A stretch of 35,467 bases of DNA, taken from assembly GCA_041677345.1 (NCBI GenBank), contig JBAYQE010000020.1:1-35467 (forward strand). Direction: 5' to 3'. Origin of the DNA: JALOAT01 sp041677345 (lineage in GTDB: Bacteria > Pseudomonadota > Gammaproteobacteria > Thiohalomonadales > Thiohalomonadaceae). Position 1 is the stretch's first letter, and each line of letters starts with the position of its first letter. A program made the position numbers and the translations under genes. Under the pieces are notes generated by a model. The model did not search any database, was not told where the DNA came from, and worked only from the letters and a program-made list of their open reading frames with translations. Of this stretch, positions 7,863 to 15,219 are shown piece after piece.

Positions 7863-8783
7863 TCAGGCGGCGAACAATGCCCGGTATTCCTGCAACTGTT
7901 GCGCATCGAGCAGGAATACCTCTGCTTCGCCGCGCTCGAATTCCAGCCAGGTGAACGGCACCTCCGGAAATGCCTCCTCGAGTGCCGCCGCGCTGTTGCC
8001 CACCTACACCACCAGGATGCCCCCCGGCATAAGGTGGTCAGCGGCCTGGCTCAGAATGATGCGCACCAGGTCCAGCCCGTCCTCACCGGCGGCGAGCGCG
8101 CCCTGCGGCTCGTGCCGGAACTCGGGCGGCAGGGCCGCCATGTCCACTGCATCCACGTAGGGAGGATTGCTCACAATGACGTCATAGCGCTCGCCATGCA
8201 ACTCCGAAAACAGATCCGACTGCACCAGCCGCACCTGCCCGCCCATGTGGTGGCGCTCCACATTGGCGGCGGCAACGGCCAGTGCATCGGCAGAGATGTC
8301 GCTGCCGTCCACGGCCGCGTCCGGGAAGGCCGCGGCGCAGGCCACGGCAATGCAGCCGCTGCCCGTGCAGAGGTCCAGGATGCGCTCCACCCGCGTGGAA
8401 TCCACCCACGGTTCGAAACGGTTTTCGATGAGTTCGGCAATGGGCGAACGGGGCACCAGCACGCGCTGGTCTACGTGGAATGGTAGACCGGCGAACCAGG
8501 CCTCGCCCGTGAGGTAGGGCGCCGGCAGGCGCTCACGTACGCGCCGTGCGAGCAGTGCCGCGACGGAACGACGTTCACTGTGCGTCAGGCGCACATCGAA
8601 CCAGCTGTCGTGCAGATCGGGCGGCAGGTGCAGCGCATGCAATACCAGGTAGGCCGCCTCGTCCAGGGCACTGGGCATGCCATGGCCATGGTGCAGATCC
8701 GCAGCCTTGAACAGGCTCATGCCCCAGCGTACGAAATCGCGCACCGTACGCAGGTCCTGGACGGCTTCCTCGATATCGGGCAT
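7863..8783 (-). pseudogene. prmB: Ribosomal protein uL3 glutamine N5-methyltransferase with in-frame TAG
   Basis: From the ATG at 8783 the frame encodes a PrmB protein with the SAM-binding DLCTGSGCIAVACA, the catalytic NPPY motif in IVSNPPYVDA, and VPRSPIAELIENRF. At 8004-8006 a TAG stop follows GGILVV. Reading through, the same frame continues VGNSAAALEEAFPEVPFTW and LEFERGEAEVFLLD to a TGA at 7863-7865. In E. coli PrmB the equivalent position is glutamate (EVGNS), so a single GAG to TAG change explains the break. The truncated product has 259 residues; the full frame would give 306, close to the family norm of about 300-310. The lost part contains the last strands of the methyltransferase fold, so the short form is probably defective unless TAG is read through or the base call is wrong. 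It starts 3 bp after mog ends. Confidence 0.88.
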
Positions 8784-8786
8784 CGC

Positions 8787-9341
8787 TCAGGCCCCGGGTT
8801 TGCGTGCGTGCTTGGGACGAAAGGCCTGGCACACCTCGGGATGGGTCTCGAGGTATGGCCCGCCGATGAGATCGATGCAATAGGGCACCGCGGGAAACAC
8901 CGCTTGCAGGCAATCAGCGATAGCCGAGGGCTTGCCCGGCAGGTTGATGATCAACGATTGACCGCGGACGCCGGCGATCTGGCGCGACAGGATGGCGGTG
9001 GGCACCACCTTGAGCGACACGGCACGCATCTGTTCACCGAAGCCGTCCAGGACCTTGTCACACACGGCCTCCGTCGCCTCGGGCGTGATGTCGCGCAGCG
9101 CGGGGCCGGTGCCGCCGGTGGTCACCACCAGGCAGCAGCCTTCCCTGTCACACAGATCCTCCAGCGCCTGCTCAATCAGCGGCTGTTCGTCGGGGATCAT
9201 ACGTGCCACCGGCTCCCAATGCGTGGCAAGAATCCGGCCGAGTTCAGCCTCGATGGCGGGGCCGCCTTCGTCCTTGTACTCGCCGCGGCTGGCGCGGTCG
9301 GACACGGTGAGGATGCCAATACGTACTTTTTCTGCGGTCAT
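8787..9341 (-). CDS. mog: Molybdopterin adenylyltransferase
   Basis: A 184-residue protein beginning MTAEKVRIGILTVSDRASRG. Mog adenylylates molybdopterin to prepare it for molybdate insertion in the cytosolic molybdenum cofactor pathway. The nucleotide/pterin site motif TTGGTGPALRDITPEAT is intact, as are the PTAILSRQ and LPGKPSA segments. The C-terminal PAVPYCIDLIGGPYLET matches Mog of Gammaproteobacteria better than MoaB. The ATG at 9341 agrees with the family N-terminus; no clear ribosome binding site is visible, and an upstream in-frame extension of 32 codons looks non-coding. It is followed after 3 bp by prmB, so the two are probably cotranscribed. No molybdoenzyme gene lies in this window. 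Confidence 0.93.
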   Translation of the reverse strand: MTAEKVRIGILTVSDRASRGEYKDEGGPAIEAELGRILATHWEPVARMIPDEQPLIEQALEDLCDREGCCLVVTTGGTGPALRDITPEATEAVCDKVLDGFGEQMRAVSLKVVPTAILSRQIAGVRGQSLIINLPGKPSAIADCLQAVFPAVPYCIDLIGGPYLETHPEVCQAFRPKHARKPGA

Positions 9342-9449
9342 GGGACGATTGCCGGACGGAACGGGTCGGGCATTATAGCGAATTGCAGCAACCGGGCCCC
9401 GCGGCGATTTCGCTGTCACCCGCCGCCGCATCGCCACGGGGTGTGGTGC

Positions 9450-10565
9450 CTACAGGGACTCGAAGTCTCCCGGGTGCACCGGCATGCGCCTCGCACCCCA
9501 ATCCCCTGCGCCCGGTCCGAACACGCCGGCACAGGGCGTTCCGCAGTCGGGACAGCGGCCGTCCCTGGTGAGATGCCACGCCGAGATGACATACCGGTCG
9601 CGCTGCACCAGCTTGCGGCCACAGTGATGGCAGAAGGTGGCGTCACCGTCCAGGTTGTGCACATTGCCCGTGTAGGCGTAGCGCACCCCGTTCTGCAGCG
9701 CGATGCGGCGGGCACGGATCAGGGTCGCGACCGGTGTGGGCGGCACGTCCCGCATTCTCCAGTCCGGATGGAAGGCCGTAAAGTGCATGGGCACCTCGGG
9801 CCCCAGGGCCTCGACGACCCAGCGCGTCATGCGCTCCAGTTCCTCGTCGGAATCGTTGAAACCGGGAATGAGCAGCGTGGTAAGTTCCAGCCAGACGCCG
9901 GTCTCATGCTTGATGTAGACCAGATTGTCGAGTACCGGCTGCAAATGCGCGCCGGTCTGTTTCACGTAGAACGCGTCGGTGAACGCCTTCAGGTCCACGT
10001 TGGCCGCGTCCATGTGGGCATAAAACTCATTGCGCGGCCCGGCGCATACGTAGCCGGCGGTCACCGCCACCGACTTGATGCCACGCTCCCGGCACGCGCG
10101 GGCCACGTCAATGGCGTATTCATGGAAAATCACGGGATCGTTGTAGGTAAAGGCCACACTGCGACAGCCCAGCCTTTCCGCGGCTCGGACGATGGCCTCG
10201 GGGCTGGCCTGATCCATGAGTGTGTCCATGTCTCGGGACTTGCTCATGTCCCAGTTCTGGCAGAACTTGCAGGCCAGATTGCAGCCCGCCGTGCCGAATG
10301 ACAGCACGGGCGTGCCCGGCAGGAAGTGGTTGAGCGGTTTCTTCTCGATGGGGTCCACGCAGAAGCCGCTGGAGCGGCCATAGCTGGTGAGCACCACCTT
10401 GCCGTCCAGGTTACCGCGCACGAAGCACAGACCGCGCTGGCCCTCATGCAGTTTGCAATAGCGCGGGCAAAGGTCGCACTGCACCCGCCCGTCGGCGAGG
10501 GCGTGCCACCAGCGGGTGGGTGCGATGTTGCGGGGATCGATGTTGTCCATGGATTGATTCATCAT
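9450..10565 (-). CDS. amrS: AmmeMemoRadiSam system radical SAM enzyme
   Basis: A 371-residue radical SAM protein related to pyruvate formate-lyase activating enzymes. The catalytic cluster motif is Cys95-x3-Cys99-x2-Cys102 (AGCNLACKFCQNW). An N-terminal cysteine-rich segment (Cys30, Cys33, Cys37, Cys47) precedes it. The C-terminal FCHHCGRKL and GRCPDCGTPC form a zinc-ribbon-like tail that is usual for this family. VAFTYNDPVIFHEYAID and GFNDSDEELERM are typical internal motifs. The family occurs with a Memo-like and an AMMECR1-like protein, and both are encoded divergently from 10637. The biochemical role of the set is not firmly established as far as I know. Three ATGs (10565, 10562, 10550) are possible starts and none has a strong ribosome binding site. 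Identification is secure; the substrate is unknown. Confidence 0.92.
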   Translation of the reverse strand: MMNQSMDNIDPRNIAPTRWWHALADGRVQCDLCPRYCKLHEGQRGLCFVRGNLDGKVVLTSYGRSSGFCVDPIEKKPLNHFLPGTPVLSFGTAGCNLACKFCQNWDMSKSRDMDTLMDQASPEAIVRAAERLGCRSVAFTYNDPVIFHEYAIDVARACRERGIKSVAVTAGYVCAGPRNEFYAHMDAANVDLKAFTDAFYVKQTGAHLQPVLDNLVYIKHETGVWLELTTLLIPGFNDSDEELERMTRWVVEALGPEVPMHFTAFHPDWRMRDVPPTPVATLIRARRIALQNGVRYAYTGNVHNLDGDATFCHHCGRKLVQRDRYVISAWHLTRDGRCPDCGTPCAGVFGPGAGDWGARRMPVHPGDFESL

Positions 10566-10636
10566 TACAGACAGGTCCGAACCCAGCTTTCGACCACGAC
10601 GCGCCGGCAGCGTTGCAGTCGAAGCAAGGAGACATG

Positions 10637-11419
10637 ATGCCCGTGATTCGCAAACCGGCCGTGGCCGGAACCTTCTACCCCGCCGACCCGGAGATCCTGC
10701 GCGCCGAGATCCACCACTATCTGGGCGAGGCCCGCAGCGAAGCGCCGGCGCCCAAGGCCATCATCGTACCCCATGCGGGCTACATCTACTCCGGTCCGGT
10801 GGCGGCCAGCGCCTACGCCCGGCTGGCGGCGGCACGCGATGCCATTCGCCGCGTGGTCCTGCTCGGTCCTTCACACCGCGTGGGATTCCGTGGGCTAGCC
10901 ACCGCCAGTGCGGAGTTCTTTCGCACACCGCTGGGCGATATTCCGGTGGACACCGCGGCCACACAGGCACTCTTGGCCTTTCCCCAGGTGCGCGAACTGG
11001 ACCAGGCGCACGAGCTCGAACACAGCCTCGAAGTCCAGTTGCCCTTCCTGCAGGAAATGCTGGGCCGTTTTACCCTGGTCCCCCTGGTGGTGGGCGATGC
11101 CGACCCGGACGAAGTGGCCCAGGTGCTGGAGGCCGTCTGGGGCGGACCCGAAACCCTGGTGGTCATCAGTTCCGATCTGAGCCACTACCACGATTACCAG
11201 ACGGCGCGCACCATGGACGAAGCCACCAGCCGCGCCATCGAGTCCCTTTCCCTGGAGGCCTTGCATTATGAGAACGCCTGCGGGCGCACACCCTTGCAGG
11301 GTCTGCTGCACCTTGCGCGCAAGCATGGCTTCCACATCGAAACCGTGGACCTGCGCAACTCCGGCGACACCGCCGGTCCGCGCGATCGCGTAGTGGGCTA
11401 CGGCGCCTATGTCCTCTAG
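10637..11419 (+). CDS. amrB: AmmeMemoRadiSam system protein B (Memo-like)
   Basis: A 260-residue protein starting MPVIRKPAVAGTFYPADPEI. The conserved Memo-family features are the IIVPHAGYIYSGPVAA loop, VVLLGPSHRVGFRG, the EHSLEVQLPFLQ segment and SSDLSHYHDY. Several of these histidines (in PHAGY, PSHR, EHSLE and DLSHYH) line the dioxygenase-like metal site of the fold. AAGGAG at 10626-10631 lies 5 nt before the ATG at 10637, which I prefer to the immediately preceding ATG at 10634 (2-nt spacing). Its 3' end overlaps the AMMECR1-like gene by 11 bp, indicating translational coupling. The 71-bp gap to amrS must hold both divergent promoters. It is linked by family to the radical SAM gene; its own reaction is unresolved. 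Confidence 0.92.
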   Translation: MPVIRKPAVAGTFYPADPEILRAEIHHYLGEARSEAPAPKAIIVPHAGYIYSGPVAASAYARLAAARDAIRRVVLLGPSHRVGFRGLATASAEFFRTPLGDIPVDTAATQALLAFPQVRELDQAHELEHSLEVQLPFLQEMLGRFTLVPLVVGDADPDEVAQVLEAVWGGPETLVVISSDLSHYHDYQTARTMDEATSRAIESLSLEALHYENACGRTPLQGLLHLARKHGFHIETVDLRNSGDTAGPRDRVVGYGAYVL

Positions 11420-12056
11420 CGTGCCGTCTCCCACCGGACTCACCCCCAGCCATCGCGCCACCCTGCTGTGCGTGGCGGCAGATTCCATTCGCCACGGCTT
11501 CACCCACGCCCGCCCCTTGTGCGTGGCCAGCGACGCGTATCCCGCGCCCCTGCGTGCCCTGCGCGCCACTTTCGTTACGCTGGAATGCGGTGATGAACTG
11601 CGCGGCTGCATCGGTGGCCTGCAAGCGCAGTGGCCACTGGTGGAAGATGTGGCACGCCACGCCTTCGCAGCCGCCTTCGAAGACCCGCGTTTTCTTCCGG
11701 TGCGGCCGGAGGAATTCGGCACCCTCGTGCTGTCCATCGCCATCCTGAATCCCGCCATTCCGCTGGCCGTGCACTCCGAAGCGGAACTCGTGGCGGCCCT
11801 CCGCCCAGGCAGGGATGGATTGATCCTCAAAGAAGGTTCACGCTGCAGCACCTTTCTGCCCAGCGTATGGGAGCAACTGCCGGACCCGCACCAGTTCCTG
11901 GCCCACCTCCGCATGAAGGCCGGCCTACCGCCGGGCTACTGGTCCGACACCCTGCGCTTCGAGCGCTACACCACGGAGAGTTTCAGCCGCGCGATCCAGG
12001 AAGAAGAGGAAGAAGAAAACATCCAGCGCAAAGGCGTGCAGGAAAAACCGGGCTAG
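11409..12056 (+). CDS. amrA: AmmeMemoRadiSam system protein A (AMMECR1 domain)
   Basis: A 215-residue protein whose start codon lies inside the end of amrB (11-bp overlap). The AMMECR1 hallmark LRGCIGGLQAQWPLVEDVAR, with its conserved cysteine, is near residues 64-80. AAFEDPRFLPVRPEEFGTLVLSI and the later GRDGLILKEGSR and STFLPSVWEQLPD complete the domain. The last about 20 residues are a charged tail rich in glutamate (QEEEEEENIQ) with no recognisable fold. AMMECR1 proteins carry a possible active-site cysteine in the LRGCIG loop, but no reaction is firmly assigned. Together with the Memo-like and radical SAM genes this completes the three-member set. Confidence 0.92.
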   Translation: MSSSVPSPTGLTPSHRATLLCVAADSIRHGFTHARPLCVASDAYPAPLRALRATFVTLECGDELRGCIGGLQAQWPLVEDVARHAFAAAFEDPRFLPVRPEEFGTLVLSIAILNPAIPLAVHSEAELVAALRPGRDGLILKEGSRCSTFLPSVWEQLPDPHQFLAHLRMKAGLPPGYWSDTLRFERYTTESFSRAIQEEEEEENIQRKGVQEKPG

Positions 12057-12219
12057 GGCAGACGCAGATACGTTGCGAGACTACAGGCGCAGGGCGTCAG
12101 CGCGCCCCCTGAGCGGCGGCATGCCCCTCCATGCAAACGCAGCCGCTGCCCGTCGGGGGCAATCGGCTGCATCTGGCCCGCCCTTCCCACCTGGCTTGCG
12201 GGCGCGCCAGGCGGCACGT

Positions 12220-12281
12220 GGGGAGGGAATAGATTCAGAACGCTGTCTCGCCTGCGGTGCCCGCCGTGGTCCTCCCTCCCC
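12220..12281. terminator. Terminator-like inverted repeat between amrA and ybiT
   Basis: GGGGAGGGA at 12220-12228 pairs perfectly with TCCCTCCCC at 12273-12281, which ends exactly on the ybiT stop codon. The loop is long (44 nt) and there is no T-run on either strand, so an intrinsic terminator is only weakly supported. The remaining gap (12057-12219) shows short GC-rich hairpins but no gene. Confidence 0.35.
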
Positions 12282-13897
12282 TACGCCATCACGCCGCGCG
12301 CAACCACGGGCTCGATGCCCTGGCTGGCGAGGTATTCGTCATAGGTGCCGCGGAAGTCGACGATGCCGTCGGGGGTGATTTCGAGGATGCGGGTGGCGAG
12401 CGAGGACACGAACTCGCGGTCGTGGCTGACGAAGATGAGCGTGCCCGGGTAGTTCTCCAGCGCCAGGTTGAGCGACTCGATGGATTCCATGTCCAGGTGG
12501 TTGGTGGGTTCGTCCATGACCATCACGTTGGGCTCTTCGAGCATGAGCTTGCCGAACAGCATGCGGCCCTGCTCGCCGCCGGAGATCACCTTCACGGACT
12601 TGCCCAGTTCGTCCGACGAGAACAACAGACGCCCGAGCGTGCCGCGGATCCACTGTTCGTCATGGCGCGGCTTGGCCCATTGGCGCATCCACTCGAACAG
12701 GGTCATGTCCTTGGCAAAGTCGGCCGCATGGTCCTGGGCGAAGTAGCCGATCTGCACGTTCTCAGACCATTTCACCACGCCGGCATCGGCCGACAGATCG
12801 CCCACCAGGCAACGCAGCAGCGTCGTCTTGCCGATGCCGTTCTGACCGATGACGGCGATGCGCTCGCCCACTTCCACCATCAGGTTCAGGTCGCGGAACA
12901 GCGGTTTGTCGTAGCCCTTGGCAAGGCCTTCCACTTCCAGGGCGAGGCGGAACAGCTTCTTTTCCTGGTTGAAGCGGATGAAGGGGTTCTGGCGGCTGGA
13001 CGGCTTGACCTCTTCCAGCTTGATCTTCTCGATCTGGCGTGCGCGCGAGGTGGCCTGCTTGGCCTTGGACGCGTTGGCGGAGAAGCGGCTGACGAAGTTT
13101 TGCAGCTCGGCGATCTGCGCCTTCTTCTTGGCGTTGTCGGCCAGCAGGCGTTCGCGCGCCTGGGTGGAGGCAGTCATGTATTCGTCGTAGTTGCCGGGAT
13201 ACACACGCAGCTCACCGTAGTCCAGGTCGGCCATGTGGGTGCACACCGAATTCAGGAAATGGCGGTCATGGGAGATGATCACCATGGTGCTGTTGCGCCC
13301 GTTGAGCACGCCTTCCAACCAACGGATGGTATTGATGTCCAGGTTGTTGGTGGGCTCGTCGAGCAGCAGGATGTCCGGATCGGCGAACAGCGCCTGGGCC
13401 AGCAGCACGCGTAGTTTCCAGCCCGGTGCCACCGCGCTCATGGGGCCGAAGTGCTGCTCCACGGGGATACCCACGCCCATGAGCAGTTCGCCGGCACGCG
13501 ATTCCGCGGTGTAGCCGTCCAGCTCGGCGAAGCGTACCTCGAGGTCGGCGACCTTCATGCCGTCCTCCTCGCTCATCTCGGCCAGCGAGTAGATGCGGTC
13601 GCGCTCCCGCTTCACGTCCCACAGTTCCGTGTGGCCCATGATCACCGTGTCGATCACCGTGTACTGCTCGAAGGCGAACTGGTCCTGGCGCAGCTTGCCC
13701 AGGCGCTCGTTGGGGTCGAGCGAGACATTGCCCGAGGTGGGTGCGAGATCGCCGCCCAGGATCTTCATCAGGGTGGACTTACCGCAGCCGTTGGCGCCGA
13801 TGAGGCCATAGCGGTTGCCGTTGCCGAACTTGACGGAGATGTTCTCGAACAGGGGCTTGGCCCCGAACTGCATGGTGATGTTGGCGGTGGTGAGCAA
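12281..13897 (-). CDS. ybiT: ABC-F family ATPase, YbiT type
   Basis: A 538-residue soluble ATPase with two ABC domains. Domain 1 has Walker A GANGCGKST and Walker B ILLLDEPTNNLD. An interdomain linker (RLLADNAKKKAQIAELQNF to SSRQNPFIRF) follows. Domain 2 has Walker A GQNGIGKTT, signature SGGEQ and Walker B VMVMDEPTNHLD. The sequence follows E. coli YbiT almost throughout. ABC-F proteins bind the ribosomal E site and influence the peptidyl-transferase centre; YbiT's specific role is not settled. I use the TTG at 13897, giving MLTTANITMQFG, which parallels E. coli MLVSSNVTMQFG; the ATG at 13873 would remove the first strand. A much longer open frame upstream runs antisense through the neighbouring gene and is spurious. 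The C-terminus is about 10 residues longer than in E. coli. Confidence 0.93.
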   Translation of the reverse strand: MLTTANITMQFGAKPLFENISVKFGNGNRYGLIGANGCGKSTLMKILGGDLAPTSGNVSLDPNERLGKLRQDQFAFEQYTVIDTVIMGHTELWDVKRERDRIYSLAEMSEEDGMKVADLEVRFAELDGYTAESRAGELLMGVGIPVEQHFGPMSAVAPGWKLRVLLAQALFADPDILLLDEPTNNLDINTIRWLEGVLNGRNSTMVIISHDRHFLNSVCTHMADLDYGELRVYPGNYDEYMTASTQARERLLADNAKKKAQIAELQNFVSRFSANASKAKQATSRARQIEKIKLEEVKPSSRQNPFIRFNQEKKLFRLALEVEGLAKGYDKPLFRDLNLMVEVGERIAVIGQNGIGKTTLLRCLVGDLSADAGVVKWSENVQIGYFAQDHAADFAKDMTLFEWMRQWAKPRHDEQWIRGTLGRLLFSSDELGKSVKVISGGEQGRMLFGKLMLEEPNVMVMDEPTNHLDMESIESLNLALENYPGTLIFVSHDREFVSSLATRILEITPDGIVDFRGTYDEYLASQGIEPVVARGVMA

Positions 13898-14047
13898 AAC
13901 GGAATTACCTGCTGGATGTATGGTTATGAGGGCATGCCCCCAAAAAACCGCGCATCTTACCAGAATACGGGGTATGCCGTCCGGCAAGACAGCGGCGTCG
14001 AAATCCGGGACAATGGGTGCTTTGCCCAAAGCCAACAGGATTACCGC

Positions 14048-14902
14048 ATGCGAAAACTTGCCGCCGCCCTTCCCCTGCTGTTCGCCGCCCTGATTCTCGT
14101 CGCGCTTCCCTACGATGCCGAAGCCAAGCGCATGGGCTTCGGTGGCAACATGGGCCGGCAATACAGCGTGCCCAAGCGCAGCGTCACCCCCCCGGCCACG
14201 GCGCCACGCCAGGCCCAGGCCGCACCCGCCGCAGGCGCGGCGAAGAGCGGCGCCAGCCGCTGGTTCGGTCCGCTCGCCGGACTGGTGGCCGGTGGCCTGC
14301 TCGCCTCGCTGCTGTTCGGCGACGCCTTCGAGGGCATCCAGTTCATGGACATCCTCATGCTCGCGGCCATCGCCTTCGGCATCATGATGCTGCTGCGCAA
14401 CCTGCGCCGCCCGGCACCTGCACAAATGCGAACTGCGCAAGGCCCAAGCTTCGGCGATGATGCCTTCACGCCCGCTCGCAGTGCCGGTCCCGTGGTGGGG
14501 GACACCCCGCTGCAAAACGGCTTTGACGCACCCGCCTGGTTCGATGAAGAGAGTTTCACCCAGGGCGCGCGCACTCACTTCATTCGCCTGCAGGCCGCAT
14601 GGGACAAGGGTGACATGAAGGACATCGCCGAATACACCACACCCGAGTTATTCGCCAGTTTGCAGGCCGAGCGCCTGAGCCGTGGTGAGGAACGTCATTA
14701 CACAGAAGTGGTCTACCTCGACACGGAACTGCTGGGTATGCAGCGCGATGGTAACGACGCCGTGGCAAGCATCCGGTTTTTCGGTGGCATCCGCGAGGAA
14801 GAGAACGGCCCGGTACAGGAGTTCTCCGAAATCTGGCACGTGCTCCACGCCTGGGACAGCGCCCAGGGTAACTGGTACGTGGCAGGTATTCAGCAGAGTT
14901 GA
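14048..14902 (+). CDS. Tim44-like domain membrane protein
   Basis: A 284-residue protein. Residues 1-26 form a signal peptide or anchor (MRKLAAALPLLFAALILVAL). A Gly/Pro/Ala-rich segment (MGFGGNMGRQYSVPKRS) follows. A transmembrane pair lies near residues 78-118 (GPLAGLVAGGLLASLLFG and MDILMLAAIAFGIMMLL). The C-terminal half (residues 160-284, from ARTHFIRLQAAWDKGD to WYVAGIQQS) is a Tim44-like/TIM44-related domain. Bacterial members are widespread inner-membrane proteins of unknown role; the fold resembles the membrane-contacting domain of mitochondrial Tim44. AGGA at 14037-14040 precedes the ATG at 14048. It is divergent from ybiT across a 150-bp spacer and ends before a strong hairpin. Confidence 0.88.
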   Translation: MRKLAAALPLLFAALILVALPYDAEAKRMGFGGNMGRQYSVPKRSVTPPATAPRQAQAAPAAGAAKSGASRWFGPLAGLVAGGLLASLLFGDAFEGIQFMDILMLAAIAFGIMMLLRNLRRPAPAQMRTAQGPSFGDDAFTPARSAGPVVGDTPLQNGFDAPAWFDEESFTQGARTHFIRLQAAWDKGDMKDIAEYTTPELFASLQAERLSRGEERHYTEVVYLDTELLGMQRDGNDAVASIRFFGGIREEENGPVQEFSEIWHVLHAWDSAQGNWYVAGIQQS

Positions 14903-14909
14903 TGCAGTG

Positions 14910-14940
14910 GGGTCGGCTCCTGATGCCTCGGAGCCGACCC
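14910..14940 (+). terminator. Hairpin after the Tim44-like gene
   Basis: A perfect 11-bp stem is formed by GGGTCGGCTCC (14910-14920) and GGAGCCGACCC (14930-14940) around a 9-nt loop, starting 7 nt after the stop codon. No T-run follows, so it may act as a 3' end stabiliser or be a repeat-family hairpin rather than a classical terminator. The rest of 14941-15219 holds a smaller hairpin (14966-14979) and a possible promoter, but no gene. Confidence 0.55.
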
Positions 14941-15104
14941 TGCCAGGGATTCAACGTTGCCCGAAGGCGGGCTCCCGCCGCCAAACACGTAGCCATCGCA
15001 CCCCTGGTTTTCACACCACGACGACACCCGACATTCCTGCGCCAGTGCATGCGGTGTAACGGCCACCCGCTGCCCCGGTGGAGGATCGCAATCACGTGCC
15101 GGAC

Positions 15105-15113
15105 TGGTATGCT
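15105..15113 (+). promoter_or_regulatory. Possible extended -10 promoter of the SNF2 helicase gene
   Basis: TGGTATGCT matches an extended -10 element (TGn followed by a TATAAT-like hexamer). A start near 15120 would give a leader of about 100 nt before the ATG at 15220. No -35 hexamer is visible. Confidence 0.35.
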
Positions 15114-15219
15114 TTAGGGTTGTTTGTGCCGCTCCCACGCCAAGTTTGATGCGTCCATCGTCCTCCCATTTCGTTGTCCTGTTCGCGCCTGCGCGCTGCA
15201 AGCCCGCCGCCCCTCGCCC

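Noticed and set aside
8944..8954. TTGATGATCAA, resembling an FNR site.
   Set aside because: The half-sites are only 1 bp apart instead of 4, and it lies inside the mog coding sequence.
8580..10301. A 573-codon plus-strand open frame.
   Set aside because: It is antisense to prmB, mog and amrS, has no family signature, and is a high-GC codon shadow.
12229..12238. AATAGATTCA, matching part of the 27-nt arm at the right edge.
   Set aside because: Only about 10 nt match with no flanking similarity, so chance is likely.
13898..14578. An open frame extending the YbiT protein by more than 220 residues at its N-terminus.
   Set aside because: It runs antisense through the Tim44-like gene, has low-complexity composition, and homologues begin at the position equivalent to the TTG at 13897.
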